NCBI RefSeq assembly: GCF_003946445.1
Contig: NZ_RHOF01000002.1
Location: 89,347-153,346, forward strand
Length of the DNA stretch: 64,000 nt
Direction: 5' to 3'
From: Loigolactobacillus jiayinensis
Lineage (GTDB): Bacteria > Bacillota > Bacilli > Lactobacillales > Lactobacillaceae
Of this stretch, positions 1 to 7,957 are shown one piece after another (positions within the stretch are counted from its first letter, which is position 1; each line of letters begins with the position of its first letter). Position numbers and translations under genes: made by a program. The notes under the pieces were generated by a model. That model saw only the letters and a program-made list of their open reading frames with translations. It was not told where the DNA came from and made no database searches.

Positions 1-210
1 GTTAAGCAAGTTGCTCAGTTACAGCCTTTGGCAGACGCGCATGCTGCAACGATTGCGCAAGTTGCGCTAGCATGGTACATCCAAAATCCACAGATTGGCG
101 TGGTGATTCCTGGTGCCAAAAAAGTCGCACAGGTCACAGCAAACGCTAAAGCATTAGAAATAGAGTTAACGCAAGCTGAGTATCAACAAATCGATCAACT
201 ATTTAAATAA
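1..210 (+). CDS. Aldo/keto reductase, C-terminal part
   Basis: This is the 3' end of a gene that begins before the window; the reading frame is open from base 1, so no start is visible. The 69 visible residues carry the family's C-terminal pattern IAQVALAWYIQNP followed by VVIPGAKKVAQV. In aldo/keto reductases of the NADP(H)-dependent TIM-barrel superfamily this is the last barrel strand and the loop that binds the cofactor phosphate. Substrate cannot be judged from this fragment. The gene ends just before a hairpin terminator shared with the convergent ABC operon. Confidence 0.8.
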   Translation, partial: VKQVAQLQPLADAHAATIAQVALAWYIQNPQIGVVIPGAKKVAQVTANAKALEIELTQAEYQQIDQLFK

Positions 211-261
211 AGCAAAGCAGTTGTGCTAAGAAAGTTATAGCGCAACTGCTTTGCTTTATTT
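211..261. terminator. Bidirectional intrinsic terminator
   Basis: A perfect 13-bp stem (211-223 pairs with 243-255, arm AGCAAAGCAGTTG) is followed by TTATTTTTT on the plus strand and flanked by A-rich sequence on the other side. It lies between the convergent aldo/keto reductase and ABC ATPase genes and can serve both. Confidence 0.85.
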
Positions 262-264
262 TTT

Positions 265-939
265 CTATGCTGTTTTACTGATTTTACCATCTAAAATTTC
301 GTAAACTTGGTCAGCGTAGTCGCGCAACCGCAGATCATGGGTGACAACGACAATGGCTTTATGCTGACTTTTTGCTAAATCAGCCAATAACTGGCCGACT
401 TCCTTAACGCGCTCACTGTCTAAGGCGGCCGTGGGTTCATCGGCTAGAACGATTTCTGGGTTAGTATACAAGGCGCGGGCGATGGCGACGCGCTGTTTTT
501 GACCACCGGAAAGTTCAGCGGGGTATTGGTGCTGAAACTCGGCGATACCCAATTGTTCTAATAGCGTTTCAAGCGCGCTTGAAGTTAGATTACCTTGTTT
601 TTTAACGCGCTCAGCTAGGCTGAATTGTTCGCGGACGGTTAGGTATGGAAGTAGGTTATAGGCCTGTAAAATGAAGCCAATTTTATTCAGGCGCAGATTA
701 TCGCGTTGCTTGGCCGTTAACGCGTAAAGTGGTTGTTGATCTAATTCGACTTGGCCGCTGTTAGGCGTTTGTAGGCCGCCAGCAATGGTTAAGAACGTAC
801 TTTTACCAGAACCAGAAGGGCCGATAACTAGACTTAATTCGCCAGCTTCAGCGGTAAAATTAATATCGCGTAAGACGTGCACGCGGCTGGCTTTATGACC
901 AAAAAATTTATTGATGTTTGTTAATTTAATTGCACTCAT
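265..939 (-). CDS. ABC transporter ATP-binding protein (MacB/LolD type)
   Basis: Nucleotide-binding subunit of an ABC exporter, 224 aa, cytoplasmic. Visible motifs in order: Walker A GPSGSGKST near residue 41, signature [15 protein letters not shown], Walker B VLADEPTAALD and the H-loop VVTHD. The overall arrangement matches the MacB/LolD/YtrE group, whose members energise FtsX-type permeases. The start ATG is preceded by GGAGG. The gene follows its permease by only 2 bp and is the third gene of a TetR-permease-ATPase operon. Substrate is unknown; export of an antimicrobial or cell-envelope compound is an inference from the TetR control. Confidence 0.9.
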   Translation of the reverse strand: MSAIKLTNINKFFGHKASRVHVLRDINFTAEAGELSLVIGPSGSGKSTFLTIAGGLQTPNSGQVELDQQPLYALTAKQRDNLRLNKIGFILQAYNLLPYLTVREQFSLAERVKKQGNLTSSALETLLEQLGIAEFQHQYPAELSGGQKQRVAIARALYTNPEIVLADEPTAALDSERVKEVGQLLADLAKSQHKAIVVVTHDLRLRDYADQVYEILDGKISKTA

Positions 940-941
940 GA

Positions 942-2006
942 CTAACCTCCAATAACACTGACAGGATCAACACGTAAAATCATGCGCGTTGGGAATAAAG
1001 CACCGATAATACCGGTAACAACTAAGCCAAGCGCAACGGCACCAAGAATGGGCAGATCAAATGTCATTGGTACATTTGCCGGCATGGCTAATGCAGTGAG
1101 CGCAGTCAAAGCGGTACCGATGATTAGGCCGCTGATCACGAGGATCATGGCTTGACTGATCGTAGCGCCAACCAATGTTTTAGCGGGGATGCCCTGTGCT
1201 CGTAAAACCGCGTAATTTTGTAATTTTTGCACGGTTAAAATATATAAGAATACGGCTATGACAATCAGTGAAATAATCATTAAGAAGCCGATCATGAAAG
1301 CAAAGGTGGAATTTTGCGCAGAATAGCCGGGTAATTTATTAATGAACTGTTTGGTGGAATAGTATTTTAAATCATCATTTTTCTGGCTGAAGTGGCTTGT
1401 CTGACTGACGATCGCGCTGGCAACCAGATTAGGGCCAACATTTTTCAAACTGCGCCAAGCGGTTAGCGTGCCGTAAACGATTGGGGCGATGTTGATTTTG
1501 GCGTTATTGATGAAGCCAACGATTTTAAATTGTTGGCTAGTACTGCTTAAGCGAATTTTTTGACCTAAATGGTAGCCCGCGTTCTTAAATGAAGTATCGA
1601 CGACGACTTCCTGATTGGTAGTCGGTTTGTGGCCGGCTGCTAGTTGCATATTTTTGGCGATGAACTGTTGGCTTTGTAGGCCGATAAATTGAGCGCTGGT
1701 TTTAGGCTCACCACTAGCCTTAGCTACAACGGGCACTTGGCCGATATAGGCTTCGTGGCCGGATAATTTAGCGGGGACTTGCTGCTTAGTCAGCAGCGAT
1801 TGGCTCAAACTAACGTTGGCGTCCTGACTTAAAGCGATTCGTTGGATGTTCCAAGACTCAATGGCGTTGGTATTTTCGCGCGCTAAGCCTAATGCTAAGC
1901 TGGTTAGGATAAAAATTAAATAGCTGATCAAAACAATCATAGCAATGATCAAGCTATAACGTAGTTTCTCGTGCTTGATTTCTTTTAAGGCTAAAAACAT
2001 AATCAT
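942..2006 (-). CDS. ABC transporter permease, FtsX family
   Basis: Membrane subunit, 354 aa, of the exporter powered by the adjacent ATPase. It has one N-terminal membrane helix (about residues 15-38), a long extracytoplasmic domain of the MacB_PCD type and three C-terminal helices (about 235-345), the usual FtsX/DevC topology. Near the third-last helix it carries LQNYAVLRAQGIPAKTLV, the coupling-helix motif of this family. It sits 9 bp after the TetR gene and 2 bp before the ATPase gene, so the three are almost certainly cotranscribed. A second in-frame ATG lies two codons downstream of the chosen start. Confidence 0.88.
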   Translation of the reverse strand: MIMFLALKEIKHEKLRYSLIIAMIVLISYLIFILTSLALGLARENTNAIESWNIQRIALSQDANVSLSQSLLTKQQVPAKLSGHEAYIGQVPVVAKASGEPKTSAQFIGLQSQQFIAKNMQLAAGHKPTTNQEVVVDTSFKNAGYHLGQKIRLSSTSQQFKIVGFINNAKINIAPIVYGTLTAWRSLKNVGPNLVASAIVSQTSHFSQKNDDLKYYSTKQFINKLPGYSAQNSTFAFMIGFLMIISLIVIAVFLYILTVQKLQNYAVLRAQGIPAKTLVGATISQAMILVISGLIIGTALTALTALAMPANVPMTFDLPILGAVALGLVVTGIIGALFPTRMILRVDPVSVIGG

Positions 2007-2015
2007 AACTTCTTT

Positions 2016-2525
2016 CTACACGGTATGTAAAACAGTCAGTACTTGCTCTAAGCGCTGTAACGCCTGTGTTTCGCTACTAGGATCAGTCAAGATCTGTTTG
2101 ATCGTTGCGTGAATGAGAATGGCGGCGGCCCAAACTGAGCTGGGGATGTTAGCGGGCATGGCTGACCTTGTTGTATCAGGTAGGAGCGCTTCATTTTGGG
2201 TCACATGGCGCTTGATCAGTTGATAATACTGACTATTAGCGGTGCGTTCAGTAAACTGCTGCACTTGTAGCATGTATTCATGCGGCGTGTTGTCGCGCGA
2301 TACATTGCGGTGAATAGCAGTCATTGCTTGGCGATAAAGGTATTGGTACGCATCGGTTAAATCGGTAAAATATTTATAAAAGGCGCCGCGAGCAATTTGC
2401 GCCTGAACGACGATCCGGGCAACTTGTGCTTGCGCGAGTGAATAATCGGAGAATTCTTGAAGCAAGGCCGCCTCGATGCGGGCTTTTTTGGCGGCTGGTA
2501 AATTATTAAATGTTGTAGAAACCAT
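2016..2525 (-). CDS. TetR/AcrR family transcriptional regulator
   Basis: A 169-aa one-component repressor. The N-terminal helix-turn-helix is seen in KARIEAALLQEFSDYSLAQAQVARIVVQAQIARGAFYKYF, split here into the pattern ALLQEFSDYSLAQAQV and IARGAFYKYF, the latter being the classic TetR recognition-helix end. The C-terminal ligand and dimer domain is helical and not assignable. A longer frame open to 2591 exists, but an AAGGAGG ribosome site 7 bp before the ATG at 2525 decides the start, and the longer version would run through the operator. It is the first gene of the ABC exporter operon, so it probably represses itself and the exporter. Confidence 0.88.
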   Translation of the reverse strand: MVSTTFNNLPAAKKARIEAALLQEFSDYSLAQAQVARIVVQAQIARGAFYKYFTDLTDAYQYLYRQAMTAIHRNVSRDNTPHEYMLQVQQFTERTANSQYYQLIKRHVTQNEALLPDTTRSAMPANIPSSVWAAAILIHATIKQILTDPSSETQALQRLEQVLTVLHTV

Positions 2526-2547
2526 GAGTTCCTCCTTAGTTAAATGG

Positions 2548-2591
2548 TGACGCGGTGTCACTAATATACCGCGATAGTGACACCGTGTCAA
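2548..2591 (-). promoter_or_regulatory. Promoter with two TetR-type operators
   Basis: On the minus strand there is TTGACA (2586-2591), a 17-bp spacer and TATATT (2563-2568). Two copies of a TetR-like palindrome bracket it: TGACACCGTGTCA at 2578-2590 overlaps the -35 box and TGACGCGGTGTCA at 2548-2560 lies just after the -10 box, 30 bp centre to centre. Occupation of either would block the TetR-ABC operon. The promoter and palindromes are seen directly; their use by this TetR is inferred from position. Confidence 0.75.
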
Positions 2592-2603
2592 CTTTTGGTA
2601 AAT

Positions 2604-2624
2604 AAAAAAGCCAGCACAGTGGCT
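2604..2624 (-). terminator. Intrinsic terminator of the first MFS/DUF4811 operon
   Basis: Read on the minus strand, AGCCA and TGGCT (2609-2613 with 2620-2624) form a short stem followed by TTTTTT. It lies 12 bp after the DUF4811 stop codon. Confidence 0.6.
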
Positions 2625-2635
2625 GACCTTGTTAT

Positions 2636-3367
2636 TTATTTCAATGATTCCTTTTGCAATTGAGCTAATACTTGCTGCTGCGCTTGTTGTTGCGCCGCAG
2701 TCGTATATTGTTTTTGCAAAGCTTGTTGTTGCTCGGTGGTCATTTGCGGATTTTGCTTGATAGCGGCCGTCATTTTAGCTTTGACGGCTGCTGTTAGTTC
2801 AGCTTTCATTTTAGCCGCTGACGACTTAGCTTGTTTCTGTAATTGTTTTGCCTGTGTGGTGCTAAGAACGACCCAGTCACTGCCAACTTTAAATTGTTGT
2901 TGTCGTGATTTGAAGGTATGGTTATTGCCAACGCCGGCAAACAAGAAGCGGTAGAAGCCATTACGGTACACATAACGCGTTGTTTTAGTCACTAACTTCG
3001 CGTTTTTTGTGTTATTTTTAGTTACGCTAGTTTTGGTTTTAATATCAGCCGTTGTATGGGCAACCTTTTTTTGTTGGCTATCGGTTTTATAAATAAAAAT
3101 CTTTTCGTTACCGTTGCCTAAAGGTTGATACAACAATAATTTAGCGCCAGAAATATTACTAGCCGAGGTTAGCGATTTTTCCGTGGTCGTAGTGACAGTT
3201 TTCATGCCCCACTGCTGATTATCGTTGAAGAATAAGCCAGCGATCGAGCAAATCAAAACAAGTAATAATACGCCAGTTGCGACGTTGCGGCCGGCACTAC
3301 GCTGATTTGTGGAAATCGTAATGATGACAAAAAGTAAGGCGCTTAATAAAACGAGTACGATCAACAT
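2636..3367 (-). CDS. DUF4811 membrane protein, copy 1
   Basis: A 243-aa protein matching what I recall as the DUF4811 family, found in lactobacilli beside MDR-type MFS exporters; the biochemical role is not known. The first about 55 residues form two membrane helices (LIVLVLLSALLFVIITI and VATGVLLLVLICSIAGLFF). The rest is a soluble, Lys/Thr-rich domain, predicted outside, followed by a Gln/Ala-rich helical tail with MTTEQQQALQKQY. The ATG overlaps the stop of the upstream MFS gene as TAATG, which implies coupled translation and joint function with the exporter. Copy 2 at 5505-6245 has the same layout and neighbour. Confidence 0.8.
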   Translation of the reverse strand: MLIVLVLLSALLFVIITISTNQRSAGRNVATGVLLLVLICSIAGLFFNDNQQWGMKTVTTTTEKSLTSASNISGAKLLLYQPLGNGNEKIFIYKTDSQQKKVAHTTADIKTKTSVTKNNTKNAKLVTKTTRYVYRNGFYRFLFAGVGNNHTFKSRQQQFKVGSDWVVLSTTQAKQLQKQAKSSAAKMKAELTAAVKAKMTAAIKQNPQMTTEQQQALQKQYTTAAQQQAQQQVLAQLQKESLK

Positions 3368-4836
3368 TATTTAACACCTCCTGTAACACTAGGTGCTTTC
3401 TTGTCGCGGACGAAGAAGGTAACGATCAAGCCGGCGATACAGAATAACGCCGCAACGATGAAGGCAGCCTTATAACCGGAAACAACCGCATCCATTGCTT
3501 TAGCCTTATATTGTAATGGTACATTGTGTAAAACGTGTTTGCCTGGCATTTGGTTGTTAGTAACGTTGGTCAAAACACTGATCAAAATGGCAGTCCCAAC
3601 GGAACTAGCAACTTGACGTAGCGTGTTGTTGACGGCAGTCCCGTGACTGATCAAATTCAATGGTAAAGCGTTCATCCCAGCAGTTGTAACGGGCATCATG
3701 ACCATGGCGATCCCAAACATACGGATAGCGTACAAAATAACGACGTTGATCATAGGTGTTGATTCAGTTAAGAAAATAAATGGAATCGTGCCAATAGTCA
3801 ATAAAGTCATCCCAGTGACAGCCAAATGTTTAGCGCCTAAGCGGTCAAAAATACGCCCAGTGATCGGACTCATGATCCCCATCATAATCGCACCAGGGAG
3901 TAGCGTTAAGCCAGAGTTAAAGGCAGATTCGCCGCGGACGGTTTGAATGTACATGGGTAGTACCATTTCGGCACCGACCATGGCCATGTTAACAACACCA
4001 CTTAAAATAGTTGCGATGGTGAATTCTGGTGTTTTGAAAACATGTAGTTCCAAGAAGGGATGCGTCATTTTTAATTGGCGCCAAGCAAATAAGGCAATGA
4101 AAATCACGCCAATACCGATTCCGGCAATCACAATCAGGCTATTCCAGCCTTCAGTACCAACTTCAGAGAAGCCGTACAGTAAGCTACCAAAACCGATAGT
4201 TGACAGAATGGCGGATAAAATATCCAATGATGGCTTAGACGTTTTCAAAACTTTGCGCATTGTAAAGAAAGAAGCGACGATGACTATCCCAGCAATTGGT
4301 AAAATCATGCTGAACAGGACACGCCAGTTGTAAGTGTCAATGACCCAGCCAGAAAGTGTTGGGCCGATGGCTGGTGCCAAGCCGATAGCTAAGCCAACGG
4401 CACCCATGGCCGCACCACGTTTTTCAGGTGGAAAAATTGATAATGCAATTGTCTGCATTAATGGCATCGATAAACCAACCCCGACGGCTTCAACTAACCG
4501 GCCAATCAGTAAAAAGGTAAAGTTTGGTGCTTGCCAACAAATTGCAGTTCCAATGAAGAAAATTGTCATGGCACTGATGTAAAGGTACTTAGAATTAAAA
4601 CGATTGAGCAGCCAAGCGCTGATTGGGATCATGATCCCATTGACCAGCAAAAAGCCAGTGGTGAGCCACTGGACAGTGGCGGTGGAAATATCAAAAGCCT
4701 TCATTAAGGTTGGATAGGCGGTAGCCAGTAAGGTCTGAGTCAATACCGTCGCAAACGTCCCAATGATGACTGTTGCCAATAGTAAACCACGATTATATGG
4801 TTGACCATTGGCATCTAATGGTTGTGTCTTAGTCAA
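3367..4836 (-). CDS. MDR family MFS exporter (DHA2, 14 TM), copy 1
   Basis: Proton-coupled drug exporter of the EmrB/QacA (DHA2) group, 489 aa with about 14 membrane helices. Seen: the antiporter-type segment GLAIGLAPAIGPTLSGWVI in helix 5 and NRFNSKYLYISAM and GRIFDRLGAKHLAV in the cytoplasmic loops. The start is a TTG preceded by AGAGGGA. It is translationally coupled to the DUF4811 gene and diverges from a MerR gene across a palindrome that contains its -35 box. Annotation in relatives is often LmrB (lincomycin resistance), but the substrate cannot be read from sequence. The paralogue at 6245-7726 is clearly related along its length. Confidence 0.9.
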   Translation of the reverse strand: MTKTQPLDANGQPYNRGLLLATVIIGTFATVLTQTLLATAYPTLMKAFDISTATVQWLTTGFLLVNGIMIPISAWLLNRFNSKYLYISAMTIFFIGTAICWQAPNFTFLLIGRLVEAVGVGLSMPLMQTIALSIFPPEKRGAAMGAVGLAIGLAPAIGPTLSGWVIDTYNWRVLFSMILPIAGIVIVASFFTMRKVLKTSKPSLDILSAILSTIGFGSLLYGFSEVGTEGWNSLIVIAGIGIGVIFIALFAWRQLKMTHPFLELHVFKTPEFTIATILSGVVNMAMVGAEMVLPMYIQTVRGESAFNSGLTLLPGAIMMGIMSPITGRIFDRLGAKHLAVTGMTLLTIGTIPFIFLTESTPMINVVILYAIRMFGIAMVMMPVTTAGMNALPLNLISHGTAVNNTLRQVASSVGTAILISVLTNVTNNQMPGKHVLHNVPLQYKAKAMDAVVSGYKAAFIVAALFCIAGLIVTFFVRDKKAPSVTGGVK

Positions 4837-4874
4837 GCTGTTATCCCTCTTTCATGAAAAAATCACTGTTGAAA

Positions 4875-4959
4875 ACTATAGCGCTTAGCTTTATACTTGT
4901 CAAGTAAATTGACACTGCTAGCTACATATTTGACAGATATGTTAAATATGCGATAATAT
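4875..4959. promoter_or_regulatory. Divergent control region with GlnR-type palindrome (MFS 1 / MerR 1)
   Basis: The 17-bp site TGTCAAGTAAATTGACA at 4898-4914 matches the GlnR/TnrA consensus TGTNA-N7-TNACA exactly. Read on the minus strand, its TTGACA (4898-4903) sits 17 bp from TATAGT (4875-4880), giving a near-consensus promoter for the MFS gene. On the plus strand a separate TTGACA (4930-4935), an 18-bp spacer and TATAAT-like TAATAT (4954-4959) serve the MerR gene; a longer-than-usual spacer is typical of MerR-controlled promoters. Control by the adjacent MerR is inferred. Confidence 0.72.
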
Positions 4960-4993
4960 TGGTAGGATTTCTTAGTTATGGAGGAGTTTTCAT

Positions 4994-5416
4994 ATGAGTT
5001 TACAAAAAAAATTAGGGATCGATATTGATAGATTGATTTTCGGTATCAGTCAAATTAGCCAAATGACCGCTATTTCTCCGCGGCAGCTACGTTATTGGGA
5101 GAAACGTGGTTACATCAGCTCTCTACCAGAAAAAGAAGGCGCTAGTCGCCAATATAATTTAAAAATGACCATTCGGATCATCGGGATCAAGCAATTTTTA
5201 GATGAAGGCTATACGTTAGCAACTGCAGTTCAAAAAGTGGCTGACTTTGCACAACGTAATGGCTTAATGCGGCAATTTATCACGCAGCGTTTTGAAGGGA
5301 CAACTGAACTAGCTGGCGAAATGGCACTAGATTTTGGCGATTTGGCTGATGGTCAACGCATTTACGGGGTTGTCCATGAGGGCCGTGCTGAATTTAAGAT
5401 ACAAGCTAAGGCATAA
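4994..5416 (+). CDS. MerR family regulator, copy 1
   Basis: A 140-aa regulator with an N-terminal winged helix-turn-helix: FGISQISQMTAISPRQLRYW followed by EKRGYISSL, at about residues 15-50. The SxRQLRYWE helix resembles GlnR and TnrA more than classical metal-sensing MerR proteins. There is no Cys-rich sensor; the C-terminal 60 residues (ELAGEMALDFGDLADGQRIY onward) form a small domain shared with copy 2, perhaps ligand-binding. GGAGG 8 bp before the ATG fixes the start. Divergent from the MFS 1 gene, so it likely controls it. Confidence 0.82.
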   Translation: MSLQKKLGIDIDRLIFGISQISQMTAISPRQLRYWEKRGYISSLPEKEGASRQYNLKMTIRIIGIKQFLDEGYTLATAVQKVADFAQRNGLMRQFITQRFEGTTELAGEMALDFGDLADGQRIYGVVHEGRAEFKIQAKA

Positions 5417-5431
5417 TTAAAATAGTAAATA

Positions 5432-5474
5432 AAATAGCGATAATCAGATTCTTTCTGATTATCGCTATTTTTAT
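5432..5474. terminator. Bidirectional intrinsic terminator
   Basis: A perfect 17-bp stem (5432-5448 with 5454-5470) with A- and T-runs on either side separates the convergent MerR 1 and DUF4811 copy 2 genes. Confidence 0.85.
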
Positions 5475-5504
5475 TGTTTACTGAATTGAGTCGCGCAAAG
5501 AAAA

Positions 5505-6245
5505 TTATTTAACTTGAGCAACTAACTTAGCCATCGCTTGAGCTTGATAAGCGGCGGTAGCTTTTGTGGTTGTCGTTTTTGCTAGTGCTTGCTGTTGTTC
5601 GGCCGACATGCTTGGATCTTGTTTTAATCCAGCGGCCAGTGCTGTTTTAACAGCAGCAGTCACGTAAGTTTGGCCATCTTGTTTCATTTTTGCGGAATTT
5701 TGGGTAACTAATTTTTGTAATTTTTTCGCTTGCTGGCTACTTAACGTTAGCCAATCCTTGTTAATGGCGAACGTATTATAACGTTTAACAAACTTGTGGT
5801 CGTTATTAGCAATACCAAACCACAGTTTATAGCTATCGTTTTTATATTCCCAACGGACGGTGCGCGTGGTTACTTTTGGCGTGCCGGTAATTGTTTTTAC
5901 CGTGTTAGCCGCTTTCGTTGGATCAGGATTAGTTGTGGTCGACTTCTTTTGAACCTTGTGTGTTTTATAAATGTACACGCGGTTTTTACTTGAAGTACCA
6001 ACATCTTGGTAAAGGAGCAATTTCATTTGACTAGAAGGTGATACCGAGACTAAATCGGTTGTCGTGGTGGTTGACACTTTTTTCATGCCAAAGTGATCAC
6101 GATCATTAGCTGTAAGGAAAAAGATTGAAACCACTAATAGCGCGGCAAAAATCAAACTAACAATTGTGCGAACCAGCGGCTTAGATAGACTGACCATACT
6201 GATGAACAGTAAAATCGCTAAAACAATAATGGCAATAATGATCAT
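5505..6245 (-). CDS. DUF4811 membrane protein, copy 2
   Basis: A 246-aa paralogue of the protein at 2636-3367 with the same plan: two N-terminal helices (IIAIIVLAILLFISMVSL and TIVSLIFAALLVVSIFFL), the conserved start of the outer domain FGMKKVSTTTT, a central KVTTRTVRWEYKNDSYK-type strand region and an Ala/Gln-rich helical tail with MSAEQQQALAK. Its ATG overlaps the MFS 2 stop codon by one base (TAATG), exactly as in copy 1. The duplicated and coupled arrangement suggests an accessory subunit for the exporter rather than an independent enzyme. Function unknown. Confidence 0.8.
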   Translation of the reverse strand: MIIIAIIVLAILLFISMVSLSKPLVRTIVSLIFAALLVVSIFFLTANDRDHFGMKKVSTTTTTDLVSVSPSSQMKLLLYQDVGTSSKNRVYIYKTHKVQKKSTTTNPDPTKAANTVKTITGTPKVTTRTVRWEYKNDSYKLWFGIANNDHKFVKRYNTFAINKDWLTLSSQQAKKLQKLVTQNSAKMKQDGQTYVTAAVKTALAAGLKQDPSMSAEQQQALAKTTTTKATAAYQAQAMAKLVAQVK

Positions 6246-7726
6246 TAATCTTCACCTCCAGCTAATTTTTCATCTGCGTTAATACTTTTTGGACTACGCG
6301 CACTAACGAAGAAGGCGACGATCAAACCAAGGATACAAAAGGCGATTGCGGTCCAAAAGGCGGCATGATAACCGCCAACAGTAGCGTTGAGCGCTTGGTT
6401 TTTATAGCTCAATGGTGCTGATTTTAATAGGCTTTTACCAGGCATTTGATTATTGGTGACGTTGGTTAAAACACTAACTAAGATGGCAGTCGCTACAGAA
6501 GCTGCAACTTGGCGTAAGGTGTTGTTAACGGCGGTCCCGTTACTCATTAATTTTAGAGGTAATGCGTTCATACCAGAGGTTGTAACGGGCATCATACACA
6601 TTGCGATACCAGCCATCCGAACGGCATATAAGGTGGTAATATAAATAACTGGTGTATCGCGAGTAATGAAGGCAAATGGAATCGTGCCAACGGTCAGTAA
6701 GAACATACCAGTGATTGCCAATCGTTTGGCGCCGATTCGATCAAAAATGCGGCCAGTAATTGGACTCATAATCCCCATCATTAAGGCACCGGCAAGTAAA
6801 GTTAAGCCAGAATCTAGGGCTGAATCACCACGGACAATTTGCAGGTACATTGGTAAGACCATTTCGACACCGACCATGGCCATGTAGGAAACAGAGCTTA
6901 ATAAGGCGGAAATTGAAAATTCGCGATATTTGAAAACGCGTAATTCTAGGAATGGTTTTTCCACGGTTAATTGGCGCCAACCAAAAAGCAAGATAAAGAC
7001 GACACCAACGACTAAGCTACCAACGACAATGGCGCTGCCCCAACTGTTAGTACCGACTTCAGAGAAGCCATATAGGAGCGTACCGAAACCAATAGTTGAT
7101 AGTAAAGCAGATAGCCAATCGAGGGTCTTCTTTTCTGTTGGTAGGACGCTCTTCATGAGCCAGAAACCAGCAACAATAACCAAGAAAACAACTGGAATCA
7201 ACATACCAAAAAGATCACGCCAAGTGTAAGTATCAATGACCCAGCCAGAAAGTGTTGGCCCAATTGCAGGCGCAACACCGATAACTAAGCCAGCTAAGCC
7301 CATGGCAGTACCACGACTATTAGCGGGGAAGATCGTCAGCATTAAGGTCTGTAATAATGGCATTGTGATACCAACACCGAGGGCTTGGATCAGCCGACCA
7401 GTTAGTAGTGTGCCGAAATTTGGTGCCATGTAACAATTGACGGTACCAATTAGAAAAATAACCATGGCACTTTCGTATAAAATCTTGGTGTTGATCCGCG
7501 TTGTTAACCACGCGCTGATTGGGATCATGATCCCGTTGACTAACATAAAACCAGTGGTTAACCACTGTACGGTTGAGGTATTAATGTCAAAAGCTTTCAT
7601 TAGCGCTGGATAGGCAGTCGCCAAAATAGTCTGATTTAATACCGTACAAAAAGTTCCGACGAGCAAGAGCACCACAAGTAAGGTGCGGTTATATGGCTTG
7701 CCGTTTGTATCAATTGCGTTTCCCAA
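6245..7726 (-). CDS. MDR family MFS exporter (DHA2, 14 TM), copy 2
   Basis: A 493-aa drug exporter, paralogue of copy 1, with about 14 membrane helices and the same motif set, including GLVIGVAPAIGPTLSGWVI and GRIFDRIGAKRLAI. The TTG start is supported by GAAGGGAAG about 9 bp upstream. The two copies share most stretches but differ enough that the duplication is not recent, and each keeps its own DUF4811 partner and divergent MerR. Substrate preferences may therefore have split between the copies; that is inference. Confidence 0.9.
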   Translation of the reverse strand: MGNAIDTNGKPYNRTLLVVLLLVGTFCTVLNQTILATAYPALMKAFDINTSTVQWLTTGFMLVNGIMIPISAWLTTRINTKILYESAMVIFLIGTVNCYMAPNFGTLLTGRLIQALGVGITMPLLQTLMLTIFPANSRGTAMGLAGLVIGVAPAIGPTLSGWVIDTYTWRDLFGMLIPVVFLVIVAGFWLMKSVLPTEKKTLDWLSALLSTIGFGTLLYGFSEVGTNSWGSAIVVGSLVVGVVFILLFGWRQLTVEKPFLELRVFKYREFSISALLSSVSYMAMVGVEMVLPMYLQIVRGDSALDSGLTLLAGALMMGIMSPITGRIFDRIGAKRLAITGMFLLTVGTIPFAFITRDTPVIYITTLYAVRMAGIAMCMMPVTTSGMNALPLKLMSNGTAVNNTLRQVAASVATAILVSVLTNVTNNQMPGKSLLKSAPLSYKNQALNATVGGYHAAFWTAIAFCILGLIVAFFVSARSPKSINADEKLAGGED

Positions 7727-7768
7727 AATAAGGCTTCCCTTCGGTAGAAGATAATTTATTCAGGCTCC

Positions 7769-7830
7769 AGTGTAGTTCACTGTTTTTATGTTGTCAACTT
7801 ACTTGACAACGATAGTATTAAATATACAAT
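7769..7830. promoter_or_regulatory. Divergent promoters sharing one palindrome (MFS 2 / MerR 2)
   Basis: GTTGTCAA (7790-7797) and TTGACAAC (7803-7810) form a perfect 8-bp inverted repeat, and its core TGTCAACTTACTTGACA matches TGTNA-N7-TNACA. Each half contains a TTGACA -35 box: on the minus strand (7792-7797) it lies 17 bp from TACACT (7769-7774) for the MFS gene; on the plus strand (7803-7808) it lies 16 bp from TACAAT (7825-7830) for the MerR gene. A dimer bound here would occupy both -35 boxes at once. The plus-strand -10 is the weaker assignment. Confidence 0.7.
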
Positions 7831-7957
7831 TGATGTCAGCTATGACGACATAATTTTATCTGCAGAAATACCTTTATCGGCACTAAAAGGCTGTTATTAA
7901 AATTACGGTAATGACTAAATCACCTTGATGAACGAAATAAATAGAAGGGGCTAACTT

